From positions 7,574,166 to 7,638,165 of the forward strand of contig NC_135778.1 of NCBI RefSeq assembly GCF_028453695.1: a stretch of DNA of 64,000 nt, in the 5' to 3' direction. The translations under genes and the position numbers were made by a program. The stretch comes from Augochlora pura. Lineage: Eukaryota > Arthropoda > Insecta > Hymenoptera > Halictidae. The notes under the pieces were generated by a model. That model was given only the letters and a program-made list of their open reading frames with translations, had not been told where the DNA came from and made no database searches. Shown here piece after piece: positions 23,338 through 37,200 of this stretch. Each line of letters begins with the position of its first letter. The first letter of the stretch is position 1.

Positions 23338-26300
23338 TCCAAATCAGTATCTCATGAAATAGTGTCCTCACACAAAATATTGATACTATAGTTTCCCATT
23401 GTTCGATAAAACCAAATTGGACAGAGTGAACAATTAACAGCTGATGACCGTCAATACGTCAAGCATAAACTAAGCTTATTTCTGCCGTTATCGTTTCCAA
23501 GAAAGCCAAACTCTTTCAATTGTTTATCTCGAGCTCTTTGGATGACGTGGAGTATAGTCACTGGCAAACGAACGAAATTGCAATAAGTAAGAAGCATTCA
23601 TCATCGCTCGCGCTCCTCGCGGGGAGTAATAACACGCAAAAATAAAAAATCTCAAAATCGATGGATCCCATGCCACGTACCCGTTGCATAACCAGCTATA
23701 CTTAACCCCTACGTTGGCAACCAAACGCCCGGTGGCCATTTACTATGATTCCTTTAACATTTCTTTTTTAGCGTTGATCTAAAAATATCATAAAGTCGCT
23801 ATGAATATTCGTCCGCTTGAAATTATTACATGAATTTATAGGTTCAAAGTCAAGATTTACGCCAATAATCTTCGCTGCTACGGCTTTACGATTACTCACA
23901 TATTTGGTTACCAATATCAGGATTAATATAGCTAATTCTATCTCGCGTGTTACATTCGTGTTATTAAGAAAACCTAAATAGAAATTGAGTCAATCTTTTC
24001 TAAGAGAAAATCGGCGTTGCATCTACGAACCGCGACCTTCACAGTATCATACATTCACAATACATTACACTTTCACAATTTCACTTTCCTGAAATTTTAT
24101 AGGTTTCGCTAATCTTTGAACGACTAATCCCTGTGTGCTTTTCTGGAAAAATTACAATCCCGACGTTCATTTACTATTGAAACTCTTGTACATAGTAGGT
24201 TTCATCATTTTCTTTAATAATGGTATATTATCTAATAATATTTAATGCAAAACGAGTTTTACGAAAGTAAAAATGGAAACCGTAAGGTCTTTCTATGTAC
24301 GACTAATTAAACGTTCAATTGTTCTTTTCTGTTCGTATAAAATGTTAGAAGCTTAGCGTAAATCAATTCATTCTGTTAAAAAAGATACAATGGATTTTTC
24401 CGGAAATACGTCTCTGACAAACTCTGTGACAAAACTGTAATGACATTAAATATTATTAATATTTAATGCGAAACAAAAGTAGTAAAGGAAACCATAAGTT
24501 TTATCTAAATTGGACAATTATTCCAGTAAAAGTATTATATATTTTTTTACTTCGTTTTCCCATTCCATGATCTATTCTTCGAAATTCTGTTCTTTCGAAT
24601 GTTCATTCCGTTTCGTTCCCATACGATCTAACATTTTACGCAATACATTTTATTATATATTCGGTATCGAAAAGGATCAATTTCACCGAACAAAAGAATA
24701 AATAACTTGAAACTACCTTTTGTAATCGAAATCACTGAAACTGTTTATTACCGTTTTCCGGTTTCCCCATCCGAATTGAAACCATCTTAATACTTTATCA
24801 CGCTGCTGTTTCTCGGGTATTTGCAAGTCTAAATAAGCTCATTTTACGTCAAGATATCGCGGATAATAAGAACGAAGTGCATCCATCCGCTGAAAAACTT
24901 TAACTATACTTCGATAATCCTACAGAATTACCTAACTTTGCGATAAGTGAAGATGGAGTTATTTAAAAGTGGATTCTGGGAACATGATTTTGCGAACTAT
25001 AAATATGCTTAATGATAAAAGTTAAGAAACGTGACATAACGTTGACACTTGAATAAAATTTCTTATTTCAATCAATTCATGTTCCATTGAATTGGAAGTA
25101 CGTGCTAGTGTTAAACGTATAACACGTTGTTTATATTGGAATATTGTTTTATTTAGTGCATAGGGCAAGTAAAGCGAATGATAAAAATAAAAAAAATGCA
25201 AAAATCAAATAAAAATTCAAAGTTAAAAAATCGTAAGAAATAAAATTAATATTTTCATTGACGCGACATAAATTAATATCCTACGTTAAGAAGATTAGCA
25301 AGAATAACATGTGTAACATTGTTTCCCAACTTTTGTCGGTGAGTGTAAGTCTTTTATACCTCTTTTTGTACATAACAATGAGTATTTATTTAGATAACAA
25401 ACAATAACGTAAATTAATGGTTCGTCTCTATTATTCTGTAACTTTTTAGTCATTCGTTTCGTTAATAGTTTAAATACTTTTTGAATTTCTACTTTATCGT
25501 TATTTTAACTATCCTTCCGATATTTAAGTAGCTTACATTTTGCAGTTATCGTTGATTTTATCCTAATTATGCCTAATTAACAATACCTCTTCCACTTTTA
25601 TCTATTTTAATTATATATATAATTCAAAGGCTCAAATATTACCTATTATTAATATGACAACTGTTGCAAAAATTAAAAGGTATGCTATGTTTCTCTCCAA
25701 AGCTTTGTTTCATGGTTTTCACTAATAATGTATACAATTCGCAGTCTAGTTATTGTTTAAAAATCACCCAGAATATATATATTCCTGTCGACTAAAGATT
25801 TTCAGATATATGTAAATATACAAAAAATGTTTTCATACTTGGCAACATGATTGTTATGCAGGATGTTTCTTTTATCCTGCATATTGAAATATCTTCGTTA
25901 TTTTTCCTGATGTAAAAAAATGTGTCAGCACAACTTTGTTTAGTTCATAGTTATGAATACTGTGATTGATTCTTTTTTTTCTCTCAAGGTCATTTTTTTC
26001 AAGTATTGTATACTTGTATTGTATACATAATAAAGTCCCCATATATGCTAAATTTTGTATCTGTGTATGCTCTTTCATTAATGACGCTATATGTAATAGA
26101 AGATGTAAACTGATTCAGAGAAATTGAAAAAATTATGACAATTGAGAAAGTATCCTTCTAATAAACAAGAAATATAAATAAAACAGAATGAGTTATGAAA
26201 GTATGCAGTTTTACGATATTCACAAGTGAAGCAGTGGTTAATTTGGTGTTTTGAAGTTGAATGATGTAGTATTGGTCACACGTACCTAGAACAGAAAAGA

Positions 26301-27401
26301 AAACAAATATTATAGATTTTGAAAATCTCTTGATTTAATATTATAATAAGTTTAAAGAACGTACAATGTATAAAGTGATATTTATAAAAATGAAAGAAAG
26401 AGAGAATTCTATAAAATTGACTATAGTTTGAGTCTGATTTTGATTTACTGACAACGGGGCGAACAGATGTAAAATTTTATTTTGTTCTATATTCTATATT
26501 CTTCTACGTAAATGTAAAACCATATAAAATCCCATAATCTAACGAAAAATTATTTATTATAGCAATAAAAGTTATGTTTGAATCCAATCATGTCATAATT
26601 ATGTATACAGTGACTCTAGAAAGTATTTAAGTTAATCAAATTTTTGTACTATTTCAGCGAATAGAAATTGAGCACTTATATTATTATAAAATTAACACTG
26701 CACCTTTTGTTCAAATCTCGGTAAAACGAACAGAAACAATTCGTATATTGAGAAATCATTTTAGAGACTTCAATTTTCGAATGTTTGATAGATGCACTCG
26801 GAAAAAAGAATTGTCAAAAGTCTCAATTTGGAACACTACCACAAATATTGTCAAAACATAAACAGCAGTGCCTTCAAGCATTGAAATAATACTAAAACAG
26901 CTTAAATATCGGCAACATTTCGAGGATAAGAAATTTAATGATCAAACACTTCTTGAAGCTACAATGTATTAGCGCTCAATATTTCCAGTGTCAAAAAGCT
27001 AAGTACATATTCGCAGCATTAATTGCTATACATAACACGCGACAAAAACAAATTAAAGCTGATTCCAGAAAAGCTTTAATAATTTGTTGCATTTATTAAT
27101 ACTGCTATAATATTTCGTATATTTAAAAATCTGCGTGAACAGTTCTGCACTCATTTTATTAACGTCAAAATATCATGCACGTCTGCTAAAAAAGTCCATC
27201 TTGATGTGCGAATTCCAACGAAACGCGTGTGCGCGCGCATGAAATGCGGTAACTTCTGACGCTTTTGTCAAAAAAAAAAAATAAACGTGTGCACGAAACT
27301 GTTTTGTCCTCCCCTTTGACGGCACAGAGGAACTGGGTCTGAACCCTTTTCGTGGTATCACCAAATAGTATAGCGAACGAAAGCGAATCGTAGAGACGTA
27401 C
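23338..27401. other. No gene seen; AT-rich
   Basis: A moderately GC-richer patch at 23530-23740 holds a minus-strand ATG frame (MATGRLVANVG) that could end at a weak GTTAAG donor; the AT-rich upstream argues against it. A strong-looking minus-strand 3' splice site (TTTTCTTTTCTGTTCTAG) ends at 26285, but no open exon follows it convincingly. The rest is AT-rich. Confidence 0.35.
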
Positions 27402-27458
27402 ATCGTCCGGTACGAAAACGGCGATCATTCGGGGCTGCTTCCTCTTCTTTCGCGCCAT
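27402..27458 (-). CDS. Candidate first coding exon, basic N-terminus (gene unknown)
   Basis: The first in-frame ATG of a CpG-rich minus-strand block (context CAAAGATGG) opens 19 codons, MARKKRKQPRMIAVFVPDD, and then reaches a donor-like GAT|GTACGT (27401-27396) in phase 0. Residues 3-10 are strongly basic and could act as a nuclear localisation signal. The upstream 250 bases are GC-rich, with TGACGTGG and pyrimidine-rich leader-like sequence. GTACGT is a weaker donor than GTAAGT, and the frame also stays open beyond it to 27186, so the exon end is uncertain. Like the other candidates it is on the cnc strand and in phase 0. I do not recognise the protein. Confidence 0.35.
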
Positions 27459-27680
27459 CTTTGATTTCAGGTGTGACTGGAAGGCGACACGAACGCGGAT
27501 AAAAATTACGCGAAGAAATATCGCGAGCACGAACTAACCTAAATTCGTGAATAACGAGAGTGACGAGAGAAGACGCTAAACTGGGAACTCGAAGCGCCGC
27601 GGCGAGCAGACACGAGAAAAGGTGTATGCCTTTGTTCCTCGTCCACGTCAGGTCGGCCGGGTTAGCGTTTACATACATTA
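27459..27680 (-). promoter_or_regulatory. CpG-rich putative promoter/5' leader
   Basis: A sharply bounded GC-rich island in AT-rich DNA, upstream of the ATG at 27458. It includes CTGACGTGGA (CRE-like) and several initiator-like CCAGT motifs on the minus strand. Confidence 0.3.
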
Positions 27681-30434
27681 ACCATGCTGATTTATGAAAA
27701 TTTATGGATCACCGTTTCCATGACGTGACCAAAGAAACATTACGTCCGATAAAGTATTTTTATGTTTTACCTTTATCGAAGGAAAATAAATGATCGGGTC
27801 GCATTCGATCCATGCTGATCGCGTCCGCTGGCCATCGGACAGACAGATTCGTGCGACTTTTATTATACTAATTTTATAATAGCATATCGCCTAACATCTA
27901 TTTCCTGTTCCAATAATCGATACACATTTCTCTTAGAACACGCTGAACCTTCATTCGATTCAGTTTTCTTTTCAAATTCTAATTAATTTTAAATAATTCT
28001 GCTTCAATCTCCATTCTTTGTGATTTTCCTATTCAAATGTTACAGCTCTTAGTAGACTTCCCAAACTGTAAATGTATACGTATAATTCGATCATTTCCGT
28101 CTCCTGACCTTAAGACCCAGTAAAAAGAAATATAACATTGTAAAACATTTTATTTTTAATGTTTAAAACATGTTCATCGGCTGATATCGGTTGTTCGCGA
28201 TCACAAGGCTTAAGCGAACGCTTAAATATCAAGCGTTTTCCGCATTTCCTTAACTTCATATTTTCGAAATGTAATTTCAAAGCGTTACAGATAACTTGGT
28301 AAAATTAGCAACTTTCCAGATTGTAATATGTTGTTTTTCGAATCGATTATCATATCGTGTAAATCGGTAATCCGGCGCACTCCAGAATCGGATTTCTTGA
28401 ATAGATGTCTCGTTTTTATCTCAGCTAGAAATAAGTTGATATTCCCGAATTGTTGTTTTGCAAATTTAAAATCCATCGAATTTTTTTTTGCAAAACGAAC
28501 GAAATTTATTTCTTCAGACGCTATTGCTTTCTTTTCGATTTCTTTTTACGACGAATATATTATTCTAATTACTTTGCAGGTACACGCACAGGTTATTACA
28601 TAACCGCGATAATTGTGTTACACATTACTGTTACCTGTACAAAACGCATCGGTGACCGGTTCCCTACCTTATTAGAAATACGCATAACTTATAGGAAAGT
28701 TTCATCGAGCCTTGAGTCGGCAACGCGTTCAAAATAAAAGAAAAAAAATAGCATCGGCCTATTTACTTTTACGGAAGATCGCGTAACCGGACACGTCACT
28801 TGTCATCAGCTGATTCCTTGCAGCTTCGAGGAAAGACCTTGGCCCCACGGTGTAACCTTATTCGCCCACTACGGTTAGAAATGCACTGTCCGCGAGACCA
28901 TCAAACCCCCTATACGCTCACCACTTTCTAGAACACTGAAATGTTTAGGTCAACGACCTCTTCGACTGAACTCGTGTTTGTTTCGTCCGCTGTTAACTAC
29001 TCTCCATTTCAAAGTCATACACTGTCGAACAAACATACGTACAAGATATACCTATATCATTATCATTGCGATAAGAGGTTCGCCATTGTATTCACAGGAG
29101 CTCGTTAATGTCACTGGCAAATTATTTTTGTTTTCTTTGAGTTTCGAATACTCGTAGAACAGAGCTGGACGAAAAATTAATCGGCAACTAAGGACTCAAT
29201 TGTTAATGACTTTACTATTCAACGATTGAATGTATTTCATTCATTAACGACTGAAGTAGGAATCCCTCTGCCATCTTCCTTGACAGAATTACATCAAAAT
29301 ATCTATCGATTAATGCTTCTAATCGTTTTCATTCGCCACTATTAATCAAGTTAAAAATATTTAATCTATTGAAGCCCAACACTGCCATAAGCGATAATTA
29401 TAGATTTCCAGAGCCGCAGTTACCAACAGTTCTTAAAATTTTGAGAAAAAGTCTCAGCTTTGAAAATTTTGTCTACTTTGGCTGTAAGTATTTGACAAAC
29501 ATTTGCTACTAGTACAGTAGGACCCGGATCCATTTGGATCCAGAATAAAAACATTGTTATTTGACTGGCTATTATACAGGATTAACCTGTTTAGCAGGAG
29601 TACCTTATATACTCGGACATATTTTGATTGAAAACGTCCGTCGTTCGAATGTTATTAGATTAAATCTTCTAACAAATAACACAAGCTGAATAGGCTTTAA
29701 AAATTTACATCCACGTTCTGCACAAGTGGTTTCAAAAAATTCATTACAATAATAACGATTTTAATTTGCAATTTGTGTAATGCATATTCCACGAATTTGC
29801 GTAACCCGTTCAAGAGCGTAAACGTGGATGTACTGTCCGTTGCTCGAAAGAAGATTGCTAAGAAAAATGAGGGACCGATCTCCGCTAACCCATGAATTTT
29901 AACGGCGTCGCAGAAAGTAAGGTAAACGCGTTTCCCGTGTTGACAAGAACGTTCCCTTCCTATTAACCACGAGCTAGTTGCAACACTGGATTTCCAAGAA
30001 CCGGAGGACTCGAGCCTTGCCGATGACAAGTAAACAACGCCTCCCGACTCCCGTTACCATCTCGCTCCACCACGGTTGCCATTTGGGCAAGTGGCACGAA
30101 GAACGGTCGCACGCTCCACCTAATCTCTTCTAATTTGTTTTGATTCCAGACTTTATTATTATTGACCAAGTTACACGCTGAACGAGAGACGTGGTTAGGT
30201 AGAGCAGACGACCGATCTCTTTTGCTTCTCGTTTCGATTAGCTTGTGGTTCTTCTGAGTGGGGAATACGGGCGTGGAAGTCAGGCGAAGCAAGCGGAATA
30301 CCTCCCTTGCTTCTCTGCCGAAATGACGGACTTCTTCTGGGCAACGGGCAGCTGCCAACAGCGCCTATCAGCGCGGAGCAGAATTCGAAGACCTGAACCA
30401 TGTTATATGGTAATCTCCAGACTATAACAACGAA
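27681..30434. other. No supported gene; GC-rich patch 29930-30400
   Basis: Mostly AT-rich. The block 29930-30400 has overlapping frames on the minus strand, including an ATG at 30080 (MATVVERDG), but no good donor at a sensible place, so I leave it uncalled. Confidence 0.35.
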
Positions 30435-30535
30435 CGTATTAACTAATGGTAGTAATAGTAAGTAATAGTAGTAACAGTAAGTAATATTAGTAATAGTAAG
30501 TAATTAGTACTAATTAGTGCAATAGTAAGTTTACT
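30435..30535. repeat. AGT/AATAGTAAGT low-complexity repeat
   Basis: Irregular repeats of TAGTAAGTAATAGTAG-type units. They generate several chance GTAAGT donor matches. Confidence 0.85.
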
Positions 30536-30766
30536 TTGTGTCTTGCAATTTTAGTCTGTGTCTTGGTCATCGTCAATATTAGTTATAATCACTGATTCCT
30601 CCAAAAATTAAATTTTATGCATTTATGATCAAAATGAACAAGTAAACTTTAAGACGGTAAAAAAGTTAAGGATAATTTAAAAATATGCCTGTACAATTTT
30701 CGAGTTTCTAAACTTGCTAAGAAAAGAAAACAATATCTACCAGACATGTTCACGAAGAACATTTTT

Positions 30767-30789
30767 ATTTTGCAGAAAAATCCGCAGTC
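30767..30789. mobile_element. Single end of family E repeat
   Basis: Reverse-complemented it reads GACTGCGGATTTTTCTGCAA and is followed by TA. No partner end was found nearby. Confidence 0.5.
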
Positions 30790-31951
30790 TATTTACCGTG
30801 ATTGGGGGCTGAGTAATTTTCAAAAAGTAAGTCAATCACATTTTTGATAATGTATCCCATTTACTTAAACAATGATTGCGAAGACTGACAGTTTGTTTAA
30901 ATATTTATGATTGTATATCTCCTGCTTCTTAGATAGTATAAATTTGCGAACGTAACCACAAGGATAACGCAGCATCTAGATAGCAAAATGTTTTATTAAA
31001 ATGGCTGTCCCACATTCGCAATAAATGTTTAAAAATGCATTGTTAACGATTTAGATACTCGAAAGCTATTAATAAACTTTTCAATCACTGAACAGTGTGA
31101 AAAAAGAAACCTAGATCATTTTTCATCAACCATCGACCTGCAGTCATCAGGCAGTCATCAGTATTTTCAAAAATATGTTTTGCAAATTGATGAATAAAGC
31201 TGAGAGTGTTTATATGTAGATACAGATTTTATGTCTGATAATTAATGCAGAACAATTTTTCTGGGTGCATAAAGATTCCCAATCTAGTTATAAACATTGC
31301 CAATTGTACAATCGTGAAAATGGTTCATCGTCTGAAGGTTAAATAACAATATCGAAAGAAATTGTTACATTATACGAATCGAATTAATTTAGTGAGTTAT
31401 GAGTGAAATTACTGCTGCTTTTGAACTATTTTTTAAAAAAATCTCAACAGTTAATCTTCAACATTAAAAATACACTCATTTTTATATTTTCTTACCGTTT
31501 GAAATCCACCAGAACTTTTTTGTAAATTTAAAAACGCATGATCTTGAGAGCTCCAGATGTAACAGAAGACATTGCGATACAACACGCAATTGTTTGCACT
31601 AGATAGAGAATCGCATATAAAACCACAATGTAACCATATACTATACATCTAACATGTATAGTGTCTCTAAATTTCTGGGTTTACCCATTTAAATTTTTTA
31701 TACTGGACATTAACCATGAACAATAAATTTGCATTGTAGGTTCAAGCGACCTTCAATAGATTACAGAAAATTAAAAAAAAATGGTTTAAAAACGTCGAAC
31801 AATAAAACAGGTAAACGATAGGTTTATTCAACAAGAAAACCTGGAATTTAGAAGAAGTTCTCTCAAAACGATATGTATCGAACTAGGCTTTTATTGAATA
31901 CCTTGACATGGTCACGGACAACATATGTATAATGTAGACTGGCATACAGTA

Positions 31952-31995
31952 GACTGCGGATCTCTATGCGGAACAAAAATTGTCTGCATCGACTG
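31952..31995. mobile_element. Single end of family E repeat
   Basis: GACTGCGGATCTCTATGCGG, then AAAAATTGTCTGCATCGA, preceded by TA. The second block also occurs at 37562 onward. Confidence 0.5.
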
Positions 31996-32365
31996 TTCGA
32001 CGTAACAACAGGGTTGAGCATAACTTCTTCGAATAACGAATACAATGAAATTTATTCGCAAGATTTAATCAAAACATTATTCGAACGAAATCTTATTAAA
32101 ATTGTAATCGAAAAATATATATTTGAAATGTTATACGAATAAAATCGTATTCAAAGAGAAATTATTTATTATTATGGATAATATATAAAAATTGTTAACT
32201 ATAATAAGTAGTTCACAATTCTATGGTAAAATATTTTAATGAAAGTAAAAATTGGAGGGAACTTCTTTTTTCCTAATTTATTTCTGGTTATCACAAAATA
32301 TCTACATTTCAGGTTGAAGATATTATCTAATGCAAAGGAATTATTACAATAAAAGGTAATAGCTG

Positions 32366-32402
32366 GACTGTGGATTTTTATATAAAATAAAAATTGTCTG
32401 TT
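32366..32402. mobile_element. Single end of family E repeat
   Basis: GACTGTGGATTTTTATATAA then AATAAAAATTGTCTG, the same orientation as the copy at 31952. The two may border one degraded element. Confidence 0.5.
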
Positions 32403-34160
32403 TCTGTTTCTAGAAATTGTTTCTAAAAACGATTGAAAAGTTCAGGAAAAACAAACAGAAACAATAATTCTTGTAAAATACGTCCACACGAATGCGTATT
32501 TTATGCGTTATTCAAATCGGGACATCGTGTAAGTTTCCACATTCTATAATTTTATTCACGAATTAAAAAATAAAATGCGTTTACCGCTGGATCCGAGAAA
32601 CAAGAAGCGGAAGCTTACAGGTCAAATGATTTCATTCTCGTGCTGCTTCTTTCTTACATAACCAGAAAGCAAGGAAAATGGCAATGAAATTTCAGTCATC
32701 CCTATATGTACACAACGCGTGCTGTCGAATATTCCTACGTTTATACCAATTATGGTTATATACTCGAGCGTTATCGAGACTTATACTTTAAATTGATACG
32801 GATAATTTTGCTTTAATGTCTTCGAAAAACGCGACGCATGGATTCGCGGTCTCTTCAGTCGTAATCAAATAATACTCATAAACCATACATCATATGATTG
32901 ACCAAATATGTACATAAGTATAGTGACTCACAGTACAGCTAAAACAATAACGGAGGAAAGATTGATAACCCCTATTGTTTAATTATCAGGAATGTAGGAG
33001 TCTTTTTATACATTTATGGCTCATAAAAATTTTCGAGAAAATATAAATTACGAAGTTCAATAAGATCTTTGAGAGACTTTAATTGTTTTTTTTTCTAACA
33101 AAATTATCAAGATAATATATTGATTAGTAACTATTTTAATCAAATGTGTTACATTTACAAAAATACTCTTTTAATGCAAATAATTATAGTTTAGAAAGTA
33201 AAGATCAGAGCGCTGTAATTGCCAACTGATTAACATTTTAATACTCGGATGGTTTAACATTTTAAACATTTTTATTAGACTTAAGTTTTTTAAAGAGACG
33301 TAGAAAAAAATAGTAGCATACTATAAGATCCAACTTTATCGAACCAGAAAATTTTCATTGCGAAGGTATATGAAAACATAACTTCTCTTTGTCTCAACCG
33401 ACGATGAATCACGCGTGCAGAAGGTGCCACTCAATGAAAGCATGTTTCTATGAATAATTAACGGAACAATATCAAAGCATCCATGGTCGCTGGACCTCTT
33501 TTTACTCTCGGCTACCATTGCATGAAGAAGTATATGTATAATTCAATCACTCGTCGTGTAACATAGTGTATGACACGTAACAAAGCCTTCGATAGATCTT
33601 ACTATACAGTCTCTATACGAAGTATTCATTTATTTTTTAAAACGGGACAATTTTGTTATAACTGCGTCAAGCAACCTAAATTTATTTATGGTGTTAAAGG
33701 GATTACTTTACTACCAAATAGATATTAACGAACAAATACTGAGCCGAACACAAAAATACGAATATTTAAAGATTCAAAACTGCAACAGTCTGTTTCAGTT
33801 GCTAGAAATAAAAACTGTATACCAGCTGCACTATTTCTTTAATCATTTTGCTAGATTACAAACACTGCATTGATATTTTCAAACTCCTTTTATTTGTCTA
33901 TTGTTTTAAACTGTATCTAGTGATAACATTCTTAATTAAATTTTATAGTTTTCGATAAAACATCTCAACATGGAGAATGAAAAACATGCACTTTCGCTGT
34001 GAATAAAGTTTTTGCAACATTTTAATATAATTTTTCATTTGGAAAGGTGGTAACAATTATTTGTATTAAGATTATCTTAAGTTCAAAGTATAGGTTTTGC
34101 GAATAAATAATGCACGTGATCGCGGATTCAAAAGGAACATTGAGCCCAGACTTTACATCA

Positions 34161-34233
34161 GCCGAAATAGCTCAGTTGGGAGAGCGTTAGACTGAAGATC
34201 TAAATGTCCCCGGTTCAATCCCGGGTTTCGGCA
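34161..34233 (+). tRNA. tRNA-Phe (GAA)
   Basis: A complete 73-base cloverleaf. The acceptor stem GCCGAAA pairs with TTTCGGC, with discriminator A at 34233. The D arm GCTC...GAGC contains the A box TAGCTCAGTTGG (34168-34179). The anticodon stem TTAGA/TCTAA holds the loop CTGAAGA with anticodon GAA at 34194-34196, decoding UUC/UUU as phenylalanine. The T arm CCCGG/CCGGG contains the B box GGTTCAATCC. All stems are fully paired, there is no intron, and CCA is not encoded, as usual in eukaryotes. T-runs follow within 15 bases as the Pol III stop. It looks functional. It lies on the strand opposite the presumed cnc transcript, inside its large intron. Confidence 0.97.
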
Positions 34234-34245
34234 ATGGGAAGTTTC

Positions 34246-34257
34246 TTTTTGTTTTTT
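34246..34257 (+). terminator. Pol III terminator of tRNA-Phe
   Basis: T5 (34246-34250) and T6 (34252-34257) separated by one G, starting 13 bases after the tRNA 3' end. Confidence 0.85.
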
Positions 34258-37200
34258 ACATTTTTTCTACACGAAACTGCCACGTTATCAATGTTAACCT
34301 TCTTTAACATCCATTTTTTATTATTTTCGAATTTTCATCGTAACTTTTCTATTGTTTCAGTTGACGTAAGCTGACCAATGTAACACGTTCGCTTCGGACT
34401 TGGGCGACGAGAAATATTCCAGTGAAAACAACATGAAAAATTAGTTACATATCCATTGTTTAAAAGATAATATAAATCTTTAATAAACTCTGTAAAATAC
34501 CGTATCTTTCAATTAATTGTAAGTGCATCCACGAATTGATTTATAGGTGATAACATTTTCAGTTAAATTTTATATTTTTCAATAAAATATTTCGACATAG
34601 AAAAACAGCATAGCCTTCTCGTTTTTGGATATAGTTTTTGGGATACTTTTCCCAATTTCTAATTTGAAAATGTCGCTCATTTAACCTGCTTCGCTTCCAT
34701 AGTACATATTTTTAAAGAAGTCAGAGTAACATTTTTAATATTTTCATTTTAAAAAATGTTTCCGGACGACTTTTCTACATTTTTAATTACTGAGAATTAT
34801 TTATCATGATATTTACAATTTTCTTCTTTTTGAAAAGTTGATACGAAATCTAGAATGGTTTCGAATTCTTTTAAAACGAATATTGTTTTTCTCGTATTCT
34901 AATTCATGTATTCATGTAAATTGTTTTTGAAAGTGATTCATGGAGAAACTATGAGAAGTTACTGGTAACGCAGAAGCGATAGAATCTTATTATTATCAAT
35001 CTAATGCAGCTGCGGCAATGAAATCGTTTTCCATGGAAGGATAGAATACTCATATGCGCAACCTTTGTACTGGTGCGTAACAGCTTGGGATCATGGTTGC
35101 ATGTGAACGTAACCACATTTAATGATCCACAGAAGTATTCGTTCATCTTTTAAAACACCGAAATGCTTTTTTTTATTTTGTCATTACTTGGAATGATAAA
35201 ACATATAAAAAAAACCCTCGTTTTTAACTATTTTATCTGAGCCTATAAACAATTTAGAAAAGGCATTTTAGTAATCGTCTAGCAGACCAGTCCTTCTATC
35301 TATTATTGCATTTTAGAAAGTGTACGAACATTTTCATGGCCTACTGTAGTTCTTAACGAAGTAAACCAATTACTCGCTTCCGATTATGAAATAGTGTTAT
35401 TGTGTCATTATTTCGTAGAGTATTGAAAATTATGAAGTGTCATAATACTCTGCTGTTAGATCAAACATAAAAATTAATGTTTATAGAGAATTTATAATAA
35501 TTTGTTAAAATTATATTGGAATGTAAAAACTGGTGTAAAGAAAATTAGAAAGACTATAAGTATCCATTGAGGAGATTTACAAATAGAGTATATTTTATTG
35601 TAATCATTATCACAATGGATAATTTATTTAAAGGTAATAATTATACATTAAAATATAAGCTTATGGAACTGACGTGATAACCTTCTAAATCAGAATTGTA
35701 CAGAGTGATACGCCCAAAAATAATTACAGACATTTTCATCAATTATGATAATATGACAAATATCTCGTATGAAATTCATTGAAAGCAGATTTCTTATTTA
35801 ACTTCAGTGTTTGAACTCAAAGATCACTTTACAGTCACGTGAATCAACTTCATCGACTACATTTTAATGTCATCTGTAATATGCAAGGAAACGCATATAT
35901 GTATTAACAATGGATGATCAAATTATTGGGAACACAGATGAAAGATACATTTATTTTGTATGTAAGCAATATTATAAAATAATAGTTATGGAATTGGGAT
36001 GATTGTTCAATTCTTTACTGAGATGAACAGGTAATAAGATGGTTAAAAAATGTTTGTAATTAAGAAGAAGAAAAAGAGGAAGAGGGACGAGTTTGGAAGG
36101 AGATAGAAACGAAAGGAAAGAAAATTCAACTTTAATGAGTCTTTGTAATTTCAACAAGTTTAACCTAAAAAATGTAAAACCGCATATGTTAACCAGCACA
36201 GTAGGATCACTATTAAATATTGAATGTTTCGATATAAACTAACGAACTTATACAGGTTGCCTTAATAATTTAATCCCCTGTTGAACATAAAATAGATAGG
36301 CATTTGCAGTTGCATGCACAAAATAAATGGATGGTCTTGGAAGCTTCGAAAATAATGGTTCTCGAAGAAAAGTTTTCTTTGCGGGTGTATTCCTTTATTA
36401 ATACCATTTAAATGATACAGAACATCTGTTATATCATCGCAATCAAAGAAAATATTTAACTGGCAACCCTTAGGTAAATCACCCTGCGTACAGCGACACC
36501 TAGTGAACTACTTATTCGGTAATGCGCGCTGTTTACACTAAAACTTGAAAAACTCGTAACTAAAACTGTAGAAAACGGTTTGTGCTGTCTATGGTGATGG
36601 AATGAAGACTGACAGCTTATTCGCTTGATTACCATTTGTTCGCTGAGGTTTGCTGTAACATGATTCAACAGATACGCGTTTCGAATCCGTTGATTCGTTG
36701 AACAGTACGCAGTGGGAAGTATACCATCTAAACTACACTGTATACAACTTCTTCGTAACAATTATCTATATCGTTTTATTTTATTTTGGCCACCAAATAT
36801 TGAAAACATCTTAAAATTTAAAATTATACTTTAGTTTTCACGACAATTGCGGAGTAAACGGCAAATCTTTACACGTGGCGAGTATACTCATAGTAACACA
36901 AAATTTTTCATGGTGAGTATACTAATCAAAATCAGCTGACTGGTTAACCTTAATAAACATCGATCTTTTATTATTTTTTATTAGACAAAACTACTAAATC
37001 AATTAGCCTGAAACTTTGCTCATATTTTTGTAACACTTTCGTGTATATGTAAGGCATGCTTTCTTATAATGTATATAAAGTATAGTCTCACGTGTGTAAT
37101 TTATAATAATTTCGTATGTATGTGTACGTAAAACTGCGATTAACGGATTCTAAGAAAAACTAAGGGCGTGATGGATCGTATGATTAACGTTAAGCGGAAT

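Larger units (their letters stand above)
30790..34160. other. No gene seen apart from repeat ends
   Basis: AT-rich DNA. Short open frames are compositional. The region contains the family E ends listed separately. Confidence 0.35.

Noticed and set aside
23707..23739. Possible mini-exon MATGRLVANVG before GTTAAG on the minus strand
   Set aside because: Weak donor, poor start context and AT-rich upstream without promoter features.
26250..26318. Very good minus-strand 3' splice site (pyrimidine tract then CTAG)
   Set aside because: No exon with a sensible frame and donor follows, and no family similarity.
29963..30401. Minus-strand frames in a GC-rich block (MATVVERDG and others)
   Set aside because: No good donor, frames overlap each other, no recognisable motif.
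30435..30535. Several GTAAGT donor matches
   Set aside because: Products of the AGT/AAT low-complexity repeat.
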